64,000 bases of DNA from an uncultured Eubacteriales bacterium (GCA_949288175.1 CASEIV010000003.1:88043-152042); one strand, 5' to 3'. Numbered from the stretch's first letter, positions 1 through 8,697 are shown. Translations and numbers: made by a program. Notes: generated by a model not told the origin, from the sequence alone.

Positions 1-284
1 AACATATTAACAGAACCAAGTCCTTTTACATAACTATTATTTTTCGCTTGTACAAATTTTTCACTTGGTACTTGATAAATCGCTGATAATTCATATATCA
101 TATCTAAATCTGGATATTCTAATCCAAGCTCCCACTTTCTAATATCTTTTTCTTTTATTGTTTTATTAGATAAATGTGACAAGAGTTCTACACGTGACCA
201 ACCTTTTTCATTTCTTAGCCTAATTAATAGTTCTTCTATTCCTTCTCCTACTTCTTTTTTCTCTTTCTTTTTTATTTGTTCCAT
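1..284 (-). CDS. XRE-type helix-turn-helix protein, C-terminus cut by window edge
   Basis: The reading frame starts at an ATG at 284 and stays open to the left edge (94 codons seen). The N-terminus is very lysine-rich (MEQIKKKEKKEVGEG). It is followed by a region like an XRE/HTH_3 DNA-binding domain at about residues 18-75: LIRLRNEKGWSRVELLSHL, then IRKWELGLEYPDLDMIYELS, the usual KWE...PD..L pattern. This suggests a cytoplasmic transcription regulator. A weak ribosome site lies just upstream. The target is unknown, and the 3' end lies outside the window. Confidence 0.75.
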   Translation of the reverse strand, partial: MEQIKKKEKKEVGEGIEELLIRLRNEKGWSRVELLSHLSNKTIKEKDIRKWELGLEYPDLDMIYELSAIYQVPSEKFVQAKNNSYVKGLGSVNM

Positions 285-338
285 TCTTATTTCCCCTATT
301 TCACTTTCTACTGTCATCATAGCATAAGAAATATTATT

Positions 339-2054
339 TTACAACACTTTTTTCAACTCTTCATTTCTCTTGGTTTTGTGTGTCGTTGTTTTAATTAATG
401 GTTCATCTGTTAAAATCATATGCATAATATATTTATATCTTGGTAATGTTTTATTCACTTCTTTTATCTTATTCCATATAATTGGGAACAAATCTTCTTC
501 TGAAATGTCTCCATATTTTTCTTTTACAGCTTCTTTGTTATATACCACTTCTACCGCTACTTTTATCTTGCTTTTATCTTCTTTATCTGGCATACCATAT
601 ACAAATGATTCCTCTATTTCTTCATTTCGATTGATTAAGGTTTCTAATTCCTCTGGAAATACTTTTTTACCATTTTTTAAAACAATCATATCTTTTTTTC
701 TACCTGTAATAAATAGAAAACCATCTTTATCTAAATATCCTAAGTCTCCTGTATGAAACCAACCATCTTGTAATACTTCTTTTGTTGCTTCTTCATTTTC
801 GTAATATCCTAGCATGACATTTGGACCTTTTACAGTGATTTCTCCAATTCCTTTTTCATCTTTATCTACAATTTTTACTTCTGTATGTTTCATTGGGATT
901 CCCACTGAACCATATTTTGCATATTTATCATTTTCTGCTGCGATAACAGGTGATGTTTCTGTTAAACCATATCCTTGTACCATATGGATTCCAAATTCAT
1001 TGAATTTTCTTTCTATTTTACTATCAAATGGTGCACCTCCTGCGATAACAAATCGCATTTTGCCTCCTAGTCCATCAATAATTTGTTTAAATAGTTTCCT
1101 TCGAATATCTATATGGAATTTTAATAAAAAATTACTAATTTTAACTGCCACTTTGATTAATTTTGTTTTTCCTTGTTTTTCAATTTCTTTTTCAATATTG
1201 GCATACATTTTATCTACCAATAAAGGAACACCCACAAAAACAGATACTTGGTATTCTAATAAGTTTTGTTTAATATATCGCAATCCATCTGGAAATACAG
1301 TTTTTACACCACATGCTAGCATCACTACCATAGCTGTTGAACCAAATATATGGTGATATGGTAAAAAAGCAATATTCACATCTGTATCATAAAATGTTTC
1401 TACGATTTGCATATCATAGACATTTGTTGCAATTCCATATTGTGATAACATAACTGCTTTTGATTTAGAAGTTGTTCCAGATGTGAATAATAAAATACTC
1501 ATTCCCTTTGAATCAACTTCATAATTGACAAAATCTTTATTTCCAGTTTCTAAAATTTCTTTTCCTTTTACAAGTAATTGCTCAATATTTTCAAATCCAT
1601 CTATATTGCTCATACAAATATATTCATGGATATTGGTTTTTTGATTTTCTTTAATCACTTGTATTTTATCAGTTAATTTTTCATCAAAAATAATACCATC
1701 TGCTTTACTTCTCATTAGTGATTCTTCTAACTCATTAATTTGTAAATCTTTATCTAATGGAACGGAAACAATGCCACCTAATAAACAAGCTAAGTGTGAA
1801 ATTGCCCAATGATATTGATTTTTTCCGATAATGGCAATTCGTTTTCCCTGTAATCCTTTTTGATATAAAGCTGTTCCTAGTGCATTTATATCCTCTAATA
1901 ATTGTGTATAAGTAATATTTTTGTATTCTACTTTATTTTCTTCTTTTTTCTCTTTAATGGTATAAGCTATATTCTCTGGATATAACTTTACAGAATTGTA
2001 TATAATCTCTTTAATGTTCTCAAATTTTGGAACTTCTCTTAATTGATTTTTCAT
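339..2054 (-). CDS. Long-chain acyl-CoA synthetase (AMP-forming), paralogue 1
   Basis: A member of the ANL/AMP-binding superfamily, expected to activate a fatty acid with ATP and join it to CoA on the inner face of the membrane. The ATP-binding loop LLFTSGTTSKSK is near residue 190. The GYGLTETSP motif, the GWFHTGDLGYLDKDG motif and GRKKDMIVLKNGKKVFPEE follow in normal order. The C-terminal catalytic-lysine region ends in KTTTHKTKR, near the usual TTTGKIKR. Length (about 570 aa) is normal. A TTG at 2060 is a possible alternative start; the ATG at 2054 is preferred. A perfect 9-bp palindrome lies just upstream of the ribosome site. A paralogue lies at 21681-23387. The substrate chain length cannot be read from sequence. 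Confidence 0.9.
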   Translation of the reverse strand: MKNQLREVPKFENIKEIIYNSVKLYPENIAYTIKEKKEENKVEYKNITYTQLLEDINALGTALYQKGLQGKRIAIIGKNQYHWAISHLACLLGGIVSVPLDKDLQINELEESLMRSKADGIIFDEKLTDKIQVIKENQKTNIHEYICMSNIDGFENIEQLLVKGKEILETGNKDFVNYEVDSKGMSILLFTSGTTSKSKAVMLSQYGIATNVYDMQIVETFYDTDVNIAFLPYHHIFGSTAMVVMLACGVKTVFPDGLRYIKQNLLEYQVSVFVGVPLLVDKMYANIEKEIEKQGKTKLIKVAVKISNFLLKFHIDIRRKLFKQIIDGLGGKMRFVIAGGAPFDSKIERKFNEFGIHMVQGYGLTETSPVIAAENDKYAKYGSVGIPMKHTEVKIVDKDEKGIGEITVKGPNVMLGYYENEEATKEVLQDGWFHTGDLGYLDKDGFLFITGRKKDMIVLKNGKKVFPEELETLINRNEEIEESFVYGMPDKEDKSKIKVAVEVVYNKEAVKEKYGDISEEDLFPIIWNKIKEVNKTLPRYKYIMHMILTDEPLIKTTTHKTKRNEELKKVL

Positions 2055-2070
2055 ATTCAAAATTTCTCCT

Positions 2071-2091
2071 ATCTGGTTTTCTAAACCAGAT
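2071..2091. promoter_or_regulatory. Operator-like palindrome upstream of acyl-CoA synthetase
   Basis: Perfect 9-bp inverted repeat ATCTGGTTT ... AAACCAGAT with a 3-nt centre. It sits directly before the ribosome site of the minus-strand acyl-CoA synthetase gene. There is no T-run, so a repressor site (TetR- or GntR-like size) is more likely than a terminator. No cognate regulator is identified. Confidence 0.45.
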
Positions 2092-2283
2092 TAACACATT
2101 GATATAACTTTGTCAATATTGACTATCTATTTCAATCATGGTAATATATATGTATATATACTATCTTAGGGATTTTTTTAAGATTGTGAAAATTTTATGA
2201 AATATTGTAAACATAGAAATCTTTGATTTCGTATGCTTATTTTTCTTATAAAACAAATTTTAAAATAAAGGATTGAAAAAAAT

Positions 2284-2781
2284 ATGCGTAAAGAAAATAT
2301 AAAATTACATATTCCTAGATGGAAAGAATTACCTAATGTGGATTTATACCTAGACCAAGTCGTTACATTGGTGAATGAAACATTATCTTCTTTTTTATCT
2401 AACTCAAATTCTGAGGAAGATACACTTATTTTAACAAAAAACATGATTAATAATTATGTTAAAAATAAAATTATAGAACCTCCTGTAAAGAAAAAATACA
2501 ATAAAATTCATTTAGCTAAATTTTTTGTAATCTGTGTTTTAAAAGAAGTTTATAAAATGAATGATATAAAAATATTAATTGGATTGGCCTTAGAAAGTGC
2601 ACCAATTGAAATTGCATATGATAATTTTTGTAAATTATTTGAAAAAGCTTTAGATTGTGTATTTAATAAAACCGATTTCATTGATAATTATTCAACAAAC
2701 GACCGTAAATATTTGTTAAAATCTGTTTTACTTTCTTGTGCTTATGCGATTTATACAAAAAAAGAAATAAGTGAAAATTAA
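2284..2781 (+). CDS. DUF1836 family protein
   Basis: A 165-residue protein with the usual DUF1836 pattern: an N-terminal IPRWKELPNVDLYLDQVV, then LTKNMINNYVKNKIIEPPVKKKYNKIHLAKFFVICVLKEVY, which looks like a MerR-like winged-helix segment, then an all-helical C-terminal half. Family members are found widely in Firmicutes and have no firm function. A DNA-binding regulator is a reasonable guess from the helix-turn-helix-like middle. The gene is one of few on the plus strand, diverges from the acyl-CoA synthetase, and ends at a bidirectional hairpin (2819-2849). Confidence 0.8.
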   Translation: MRKENIKLHIPRWKELPNVDLYLDQVVTLVNETLSSFLSNSNSEEDTLILTKNMINNYVKNKIIEPPVKKKYNKIHLAKFFVICVLKEVYKMNDIKILIGLALESAPIEIAYDNFCKLFEKALDCVFNKTDFIDNYSTNDRKYLLKSVLLSCAYAIYTKKEISEN

Positions 2782-2818
2782 TTCATTTATTTCTTTTCTT
2801 ATTGTCTTATTAGAAAAA

Positions 2819-2849
2819 GTTGCCAAAGGGGACGTGCCATTTTGGCAAC
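2819..2849. repeat. 31-nt GGGGACGTGCC palindrome, also a bidirectional terminator
   Basis: Arms GTTGCCAAA and TTTTGGCAAC enclose the asymmetric centre GGGGACGTGCC, with T-rich flanks on both sides. It lies between the converging DUF1836 and ferredoxin genes and can end both transcripts. The same 31 bases occur again at 56981-57011, and a near copy in opposite orientation is at 57053-57083. Confidence 0.8.
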
Positions 2850-2851
2850 TT

Positions 2852-3043
2852 TTATTTCAAAACTAATGCATGCTTTGGGCAAAAATCTGAACATTTCCCA
2901 CAACTAATACATTTTGTATAATCAATTGTAGGTGCTTGGAAATCTTTTTGACTTAAAGCTCCCACTGGACACACGTTTACTGCTGGACATTTATGATTTT
3001 GTGGACAATTTTCTACGATAATATTTAATTTTTTCTTTTCCAT
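2852..3043 (-). CDS. Small ferredoxin-like 4Fe-4S protein
   Basis: A 63-residue protein with a complete cluster motif CISCGKCSDFCPKHAL at the C-terminus. A second cysteine-rich region near the N-terminus reads CPQNHKCPAVNVCPVGAL; its spacing differs from a classic ferredoxin, but this form recurs in small Clostridial ferredoxin-like proteins. It probably carries electrons or binds two clusters in the cytoplasm. The ribosome site AGGAGG is strong. The stop codon abuts the hairpin at 2819-2849. The redox partner is unknown. Confidence 0.85.
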   Translation of the reverse strand: MEKKKLNIIVENCPQNHKCPAVNVCPVGALSQKDFQAPTIDYTKCISCGKCSDFCPKHALVLK

Positions 3044-3125
3044 ACTTCAATTCCTCCTAATTTCATTGTATTATATCTTTTTACACTTTATTACTGCCAA
3101 CTCCACATTGAATAATATGTATAGT

Positions 3126-3548
3126 TTATTTTTTCCATACCATTACATATTCTTTTTCATTTGTTGTTTTATCTAGTTCTTCTTTTACAACTTTAAATTC
3201 TTCTCTTTTATAAAATGCAATTGCTCTTTCATTTTTCACATACACCCTTAACATTAGTTCTGGATATTTTGACTTACAATATTGTATTAATTTCTTTCCT
3301 ATCCCCATAGACTGTTTTTCTTTTTTAACAAATATTCCTGCTATATATGTACTAGATAATCCGATAAATCCACATATTTCTTCTTTTTCTTTATAGACAT
3401 ATATTTCTGCATTTAAGATTTCCTTTTTTACATCTTCTAAATGATTATCCCAATATTCTTCAGGAATATAGGTATGTGTTCTTTTATTTTCTTTTAACCA
3501 AATATCCATAATTTGATGTATATCTTTTTTATTTAGTTCTTCAATCAT
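3126..3548 (-). CDS. GNAT N-acetyltransferase (YjaB/YiaC-like)
   Basis: A 140-residue single-domain GNAT protein. The acetyl-CoA binding segment GIFVKKEKQSMGIGKKLIQYCKSKYP fits the Q/RxxGxG/A motif, and the late LRVYVKNERAIAFYKREEF segment matches the YjaB/YiaC branch. The N-terminal LKENKRTHTYIPEEYWD resembles the same branch. The substrate is unknown; related enzymes acetylate small molecules or protein lysines. It starts 15 nt after the csaA-like stop, so co-transcription with csaA is likely. Confidence 0.8.
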   Translation of the reverse strand: MIEELNKKDIHQIMDIWLKENKRTHTYIPEEYWDNHLEDVKKEILNAEIYVYKEKEEICGFIGLSSTYIAGIFVKKEKQSMGIGKKLIQYCKSKYPELMLRVYVKNERAIAFYKREEFKVVKEELDKTTNEKEYVMVWKK

Positions 3549-3562
3549 CTATATCTCCTCTA

Positions 3563-3892
3563 TCATCCTAATTTATCTCCATTGCTCGCTTTTTTATCTG
3601 GGGTAATTAATATCACTCCTTCTTTACTATATGTTCCTAAAACCAATACTTCTGATAGAAAGTCTGCAATTTGTTTTTGTGGAAAGTTAACGACTGCCAA
3701 TATTTGTTTTCCGATTAATTCTTCTGGAGTATATAGATTCGTAATTTGTGCTGATGATTTTTTAATTCCGATTTCTTCTCCAAAATCAATTTCTAATTTA
3801 TATGCTGGTTTTTTTGCTTTCTTAAATTCTTCTGCTTTTAGAATTGTTCCTACTCTAATATCTAATTTCATAAAGTCTTCAAAAGTAGCCAT
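3563..3892 (-). CDS. csaA: CsaA-like tRNA-binding-domain protein
   Basis: A 109-residue OB-fold protein covering just the EMAP/tRNA-binding domain: TFEDFMKLDIRVGTILKAEEF at the start, AYKLEIDFGEEIGIKKSSAQITNLY in the middle, and VNFPQKQIADFLSEVLVLGT near the end. This matches stand-alone CsaA (about 110 aa), described in Bacillus subtilis as a protein-export chaperone; the fold itself binds tRNA in MetRS and PheRS. Length is normal. It lies between nadE and a GNAT gene on the same strand. Confidence 0.88.
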   Translation of the reverse strand: MATFEDFMKLDIRVGTILKAEEFKKAKKPAYKLEIDFGEEIGIKKSSAQITNLYTPEELIGKQILAVVNFPQKQIADFLSEVLVLGTYSKEGVILITPDKKASNGDKLG

Positions 3893-3963
3893 TTTACCTA
3901 TTCTCCTTTTATTTCATTTCTTTATTCAAAATATTCTTTGTGCTACATATACTTTCATAATTC

Positions 3964-4737
3964 CTATTTTCCTCCTACATCTTTTAAATAATTTTTTCTT
4001 TCAAAAGTATAAACTGGAACCAATTCTCTTTTATGTTTTGATGCATTGTATCTTTTTAAGATTTCTTTCTTTGCATTTTCCTCTGTGTTTCCTGTTTCTA
4101 TCATTTCTGCAATTTGACTATACTTGATTCCCATTTTTTCTTCATCTGTTTTTCCACCTAATCCATCATTTGGTGCCTTTTCTAATATTTTTTCTGGAAC
4201 ACCCAAATATTTTCCAATCGCTAATACTTCATCAACTGTAAAATTTCCAATTGGATTAAAGTCCGAACTATTGTCTCCCCATTTTGTTGTATATCCTACC
4301 ATTGCTTCACAAAGATTTCCTGTTCCGATTACTAAGTATCCTAGACTTTGAGCAATTCCATATAATGTGGTCATTCTTAATCTTGGTTTCATATTAATGG
4401 TGGCTTCTTTTGATAATTCTTGTCCTAATGTAGATTGTATTTCTTTTTCCATTTCATTATATGTATTTGTTAAATCTACTTTTAGAAATTTTACACCAAA
4501 AGTATCTGCTACTAATTTTGCATCTTCAAAATCATGGGAAATAGAATGACATGGCATAGATACAGCCAGTACATTCTCTTTTCCTAATGCTCTTACTGCC
4601 ATGGCAAGTACAGTCGCAGAATCCTTTCCTCCACTATTTCCAATAATAACGCCTTTTGCTCCAGTTTTCTTTACATATTCTTTAATCCAAGTAATGGCAC
4701 CTTCTGCCTGTTTCATTAATTCTTCTTTTTCTAGCAT
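3964..4737 (-). CDS. nadE: NAD synthetase (ammonia-type)
   Basis: Converts nicotinate adenine dinucleotide to NAD with ATP and ammonia. The PP-loop motif IGNSGGKDSATV is near the N-terminus, and GTGNLCEAMVGYTTKWGDNSSDFNPIGN is the diagnostic deamido-NAD site. No glutaminase domain is present, so the enzyme is the short ammonia-dependent form. I chose the start MLEKEELM at 4737, preceded by AAAGGAG at good spacing, over an upstream ATG at 4764. The neighbour nadD supplies its substrate, separated by a hairpin repeat. Confidence 0.93.
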   Translation of the reverse strand: MLEKEELMKQAEGAITWIKEYVKKTGAKGVIIGNSGGKDSATVLAMAVRALGKENVLAVSMPCHSISHDFEDAKLVADTFGVKFLKVDLTNTYNEMEKEIQSTLGQELSKEATINMKPRLRMTTLYGIAQSLGYLVIGTGNLCEAMVGYTTKWGDNSSDFNPIGNFTVDEVLAIGKYLGVPEKILEKAPNDGLGGKTDEEKMGIKYSQIAEMIETGNTEENAKKEILKRYNASKHKRELVPVYTFERKNYLKDVGGK

Positions 4738-4825
4738 ATTTTCACATTCTCCTTTACCTTTCATTTTTAATTATTTATTCCATTATTTTTTCAAAAATGT
4801 CCAAAATGAAACGTTACCGAGCCCA

Positions 4826-4864
4826 AAAATGTCCCAAATAGAAACGTTCCCAATGGGACATTTT
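4826..4864. repeat. Palindromic element between nadD and nadE
   Basis: Arms AAAATGTCCCA and TGGGACATTTT are perfect over 11 bp. A related broken copy (GTCCAAAATGAAACGTTACCG) lies just left at about 4800. The right arm runs into the nadD stop codon. It resembles the other GGGAC-containing palindromes of this window. Confidence 0.6.
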
Positions 4865-5477
4865 ATTGATACAACTGATGTTCTTTTATATATGAGATAA
4901 CTTCATCTGGTGTTAAATATCGAATACTTTTTCCTGCTTTAATTTTTTCTCTGACAAATGTAGAACTTAAATTATTTTTTATAGTATCTTTTGCCTTGAT
5001 AAAAGCTTGTCTATGTTTTTTTAGCAATTCATTATTTTCAATAATTTCTTCCATACAATCATTATCTCTTTCTAAGATATACATTTTGAAATCTCTGGTA
5101 AGTTCATCTACTTTTTTCCATGTGTCTAATTTTTTTAAATTATCACTTCCTGTTAAAAAAGCAACTTCATAATCTGTATATTCTTCTTGTATTCTATGTA
5201 ATGTTTCGACTGTATACAGTTGTCTTTCACTATCTATTTCAATTCTGGATACTTCAAATTTTTCATTTTTATCACAAACTGCTTTTAGCATCTGATAACG
5301 ATGTTCATTTTCAATTAAATCTATTTTTTCATATTGACTATTCACTGGAACAAATATGATTTTCTCTATTTCTGGATATTCTGCTATCATTTGTTCTGCA
5401 AGTGAAAAGTGTGAATTTAATGGTGGATTAAAACAACCACCAAATACAATGATTTGTTTTCTATTATGCTCTTCCAT
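4863..5477 (-). CDS. nadD: Nicotinate-nucleotide adenylyltransferase
   Basis: Transfers AMP to nicotinate mononucleotide. The nucleotidyltransferase motif GGCFNPPLNSHFSLAE (GxFxPxxxxH type) is at residues 14-29, and LSSTFVREKI near residue 170 is the ISSTxxR motif. FLTGSDNLKKLDTWKK matches the NadD signature GxDxxxxxxxW. Length of 204 aa is typical. It lies directly upstream of nadE on the same strand, forming a two-step NAD unit; pncB at 26.7 kb would provide nicotinate mononucleotide. Confidence 0.92.
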   Translation of the reverse strand: MEEHNRKQIIVFGGCFNPPLNSHFSLAEQMIAEYPEIEKIIFVPVNSQYEKIDLIENEHRYQMLKAVCDKNEKFEVSRIEIDSERQLYTVETLHRIQEEYTDYEVAFLTGSDNLKKLDTWKKVDELTRDFKMYILERDNDCMEEIIENNELLKKHRQAFIKAKDTIKNNLSSTFVREKIKAGKSIRYLTPDEVISYIKEHQLYQ

Positions 5478-5570
5478 ACATACTCTCCATTAACTAACTT
5501 CTATTTCATTTATATTTTACACATATACTATATCATAAAAAGAAAAATTACTCTATAGTTATGTAAAAAA

Positions 5571-5604
5571 CAATTGATAATCTCCTTTTAACTTTTATCA
5601 ATTG
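5571..5604. terminator. Hairpin downstream of the 5627-6499 gene
   Basis: CAATTGATAA and TTATCAATTG form a 10-bp stem with A-rich and T-rich flanks, so it could end minus-strand transcription coming from the hypothetical gene before nadD begins. Confidence 0.6.
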
Positions 5605-5626
5605 TTTTCTTTTTTCTACTATTCTA

Positions 5627-6499
5627 TTATCTAATAACTTTTGTTGATAATAATTCTCTTGTGTTATAGTCATAGTACTGAATGGTTAGTTTCCAATCTG
5701 AATTTCCGTTTATTCCTTGTTTTAATAATGAATATAAGAATAATCGCCACTCTTTAATTCCCATTTTGTCTTTAACACTGTCTTCATAATAGATGGATAC
5801 TTCTTTGTATTCATTATCCCATTCCATTGTATAATTTTCATTTAATTTTTTTAAGTTATCTATTTCTTCATACATTTGAATTTCTAAATGTTTTTCTAAA
5901 TCTTCTTTTGCTTCTTTTATAAATTCTACTGAAACCCCACCATTTTCATCTTGTACAAAAGAATATATTTTTATTTTTTCAGTATCCTCATCTGCCAAAG
6001 ACTCGTCACCATATTCTATGTTGCTTCCATCTGCTAAGTCTAATGCTATAGGATATTTTTCTGTTTCTTTGGTAGATTCTTGTATCTTATCTGCTACTAA
6101 ATATTCATGTATTCCGTCTCTTACATATTCTAATGTATTGCTTATATTTTCTCCATTCAAAGCTGTAAAGCTAAATAAAATTTTTCCCTTATGGATATTC
6201 CAAAAACTTATATTAGTATCATATAAAAAGGTTTCATCTTCTACTAATGTCGCTCTATATAGTCCTGTATTTAAAAGAAAATTGGATATTTCTTCATCTG
6301 TTAGTTCTGTTCCATCTGCATGTTTTAGATATATTTTTATTTCCTCATAATCTTGACTACTTATAGAGTCCATTAATGTTGTTGTTATGTCGATTATCTT
6401 TGCTTTTGTTCTGTTTACTGTATCAATTTTATATACCATATAAAGAATTAGTACCAAAACGATAATTATACTTAATATTTTTTTCACTCTTTTTTTCAT
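5627..6499 (-). CDS. Hypothetical membrane-anchored extracytoplasmic protein
   Basis: Not recognised. From the chosen start (MKKRVKKILS, ribosome site AGAGG), a single hydrophobic segment IIIVLVLILYMVYKI spans about residues 10-25. An acidic, polar domain of about 265 residues follows, predicted outside the membrane. The first ATG at 6547 has no ribosome site. There are no cysteines of lipobox type and no catalytic motif I can see. The mix of short beta-prone segments (ILFSFTALNGENISNTLEYV, WKLTIQYYDYNTRELL) suggests a small globular fold. It lies alone between nadD and a decayed ABC transporter. Confidence 0.7.
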   Translation of the reverse strand: MKKRVKKILSIIIVLVLILYMVYKIDTVNRTKAKIIDITTTLMDSISSQDYEEIKIYLKHADGTELTDEEISNFLLNTGLYRATLVEDETFLYDTNISFWNIHKGKILFSFTALNGENISNTLEYVRDGIHEYLVADKIQESTKETEKYPIALDLADGSNIEYGDESLADEDTEKIKIYSFVQDENGGVSVEFIKEAKEDLEKHLEIQMYEEIDNLKKLNENYTMEWDNEYKEVSIYYEDSVKDKMGIKEWRLFLYSLLKQGINGNSDWKLTIQYYDYNTRELLSTKVIR

Positions 6500-6643
6500 A
6501 ACCATTCCTCTTATCTTGTTTGTTTCTATTTTTATACAATATATCATATCTTTAAAAGTTTCTCAATTGTTTTATATAATAAAATGAACCCTTTTTGTTA
6601 AACTTTTTGTCTAACATTTTACTAATCCTAAAATTCATTAAAA

Positions 6644-7235
6644 CTAAAATATTTTTCTATACAATTTCATTTGATTCTTCTTGACATATTGATTGATTGC
6701 CAAATTGATACATACGAGTGTTAGAAATATAGTTATCATAAAAATTGCTATGTTGTTTATGATAAGTGCAATTACTGTTAGCAAAATCACCTCTACTACG
6801 GCATAAAAAAATTCATACATAACATTGACATTTTCCTTCATCATAGCATATTCACTTGTCCATGTAATTTTTGGTTTTTTCAAATCTTGTCTTTTGGTCT
6901 ACTTTATATACATCTGCTACAAAATTCAAATATTCTATCCCTGTTAATTTCTCAAACGCATCTGGTGAATCTGGTACAAATCCAAATTGTTTCTTTGCTT
7001 CAATTGGATTTTTTTCTATATTAATCCCATCAATTAAGATTTCTCCTTCATCTATATCTAATATACCTGTAAGCATTTCCATAGTGGTTGTTTTTCCGGC
7101 TCCATTTGGTCCAATAAATCCAAATATCTGACCATCCTCAATAGTTAAATTCATGTTTTCAATTACATTTTTATGTTTGACATATGCTTTACTAACATTT
7201 TTAATTTCTATCATAATTTTTCTTCCTTTTGTCAT
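6644..7235 (-). pseudogene. ABC exporter remnant: ATPase N-terminus joined to permease C-terminus
   Basis: The 5' part (to about 6852) encodes the first 115 or so residues of an ABC ATPase: FGFIGPNGAGKTTTMEMLTG is the Walker A, and VPDSPDAFEKLTGIEYLNFVADVY is typical of drug/antibiotic exporters. The Q-loop is followed by an early stop, so Walker B and the signature motif are missing. In the next frame, from about 6883, a 79-residue segment KKPKITWTSEYAMMKENVNVM plus two hydrophobic stretches looks like the tail of an ABC-2 type permease. The simplest explanation is one internal deletion that removed the rest of the ATPase and most of the permease gene. Confidence 0.8.
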
Positions 7236-7318
7236 TCTTAAATTCCTTCATATGACATCATTATATTAACACAAATGAGAGCAACTCTCAATATAGTCAC
7301 TCCCATTAAACTCATCAT

Positions 7319-7867
7319 CTATTTTATATTCTTTAAGGTTCTATGGTCATAATCATCTAGTAAATCTAATGCTTTTGAATAATCTCCAATGACTTTTAAG
7401 ATTTCTTTTGCATCACTGTTATCTAATCTTTCTTCCATACGATTCGCTATATCAATTAATTTTATTGTTTTTTCTAAATATTCTAATCTTTTTTGATTTA
7501 CGGCATATCCTTTTAACATATAATCTTTTAAAATCTTTGTTGCCCAAATTCTAAATTTCGTTCCTTCTTTAGATTTTACTCTATATCCAACAGATATGAT
7601 TACATCTAAATTATAATAATCTATATTCCTTGTAACTGTTCTGCCGCTTTCGTTTTGAACTGTTGCAAAATTTGCAACAGTTGAATTTCTATCTAATTCT
7701 TCTTCCTTAAAAATATTATTTATATGTCTTGAAATAACAGATTTATCTCTTTTAAATAATTCCGTCATCTGCTCCAAATTAAGCCACACTGTTTCATCTT
7801 TTAAGTTTACTTCTAATTTTACTCCTTGGTTTTCGAATAAAATGATCTCATTTTTCTTTTCTTCCAT
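7319..7867 (-). pseudogene. RhuM-family protein, apparently shortened at the C-terminus
   Basis: A 182-residue protein matching the N-terminal half of RhuM-type proteins: VKLEVNLKDETVWLNLEQMTELFKRDKSVISRHINNIF, then STVANFATVQNESGRTVTRNIDYYNLDVIISVGYRVKSKEGTKFRIWAT. Full members are about 330 aa and carry a Fic/Doc-like C-terminal region; this one stops after ALDLLDDYDHRTLKNIK, right at the usual junction. It could be a truncated gene or a natural short form. The function of RhuM proteins is unsettled; many sit in mobile or defence regions. Confidence 0.65.
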
Positions 7868-8006
7868 AAAACCACATCCTTTTATAAAATTCAGTTTATC
7901 CAGATATTTTTGCTTATAAACGTTAGCAAACTGTTGTTTGTATTATATGATATATTTATGGCTTTGTCAATCATTTTATTAAACTTTATTTAATTTTATT
8001 AATAAG

Positions 8007-8267
8007 TTAAACTTTCCCATATTTTTCAAGTATTTTCTTTGCATAAGAACATTCTGCAATAAGCTTTTTATTTTCTTTTTTTGCATTCTCTATAATACAT
8101 TCTACCAACTTTCTTGCAATTTCTTGTCCTTGATATTCATTATTTACCTCTGTATGTGTTATATTCCAATAATCTTCTGTTTCTAGAAAATCACATTCTC
8201 CTACTTGGATTGTATTATCATATGCAACTGCTCTATTTTTTTCTTTATCAAATATAATTTCAATCAT
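8007..8267 (-). CDS. Small GNAT-like acetyltransferase (YjdJ type)
   Basis: An 86-residue protein of the Acetyltransf_CG/YjdJ type: YWNITHTEVNNEYQGQEIARKLVECIIENAKKENKKLIAECSYAKKILEKY. The NEYQGQEIARKLV segment is the acetyl-CoA binding loop, and the final CSYAKKILEKY is the family's hallmark end. The substrate is unknown. Two adjacent ATGs (8270 and 8267) are possible starts; the second has better spacing from GGAGG. Confidence 0.8.
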   Translation of the reverse strand: MIEIIFDKEKNRAVAYDNTIQVGECDFLETEDYWNITHTEVNNEYQGQEIARKLVECIIENAKKENKKLIAECSYAKKILEKYGKV

Positions 8268-8381
8268 CATATCCTCCTCTACTTTCTTCTAAGTCTTATG
8301 TTCATAAACTTTATTATTTTTTATTCATAATACCATAAAAAAAAGAATTCTGAAAGATAATATAGTTTTTGTTCAGACTGG

Positions 8382-8580
8382 ATTGTCATTAAGCAAGCAT
8401 ATATATTATTTTTTATTAATTGACGAATGTGACGTGGAGTAGATGTACAAATTCTTAATTTTAAACAAATGAGGAAGCGAGATATCGAGAGGCTCGTTTG
8501 TTTAAAATTTAGAATTTGTAATCTATGGAGCTAGCCGAGGAAATAATAAAAAATAATATATATGCTTGCTTAATGACAAT
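8382..8580. repeat. 199-nt nested inverted repeat (fold-back element D)
   Basis: Perfect 37-bp outer arms at 8382-8418 and 8544-8580. Nested inside are 28-bp inner arms at 8446-8473 and 8493-8520 with two mismatches. The centre GAAGCGAGATATCGAGAGG is at 8474-8492. It fills most of the gap 8271-8697, between a minus-strand and a plus-strand gene. No open reading frame lies inside. Confidence 0.85.
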
Positions 8581-8697
8581 TAGGTCTCAATAGAAACGTA
8601 CTATATTATATTTTTATGACTTTTATATAATTTTATTTACAAAAACTTTAAATTTATATATAATCTCTATATAAAATAATTTTTTTGGGGGATGCAA

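Noticed and set aside
2178..2444. Minus-strand frame of 88 codons over the DUF1836 gene
   Set aside because: It is the shadow of the plus-strand DUF1836 gene and has no ribosome site.
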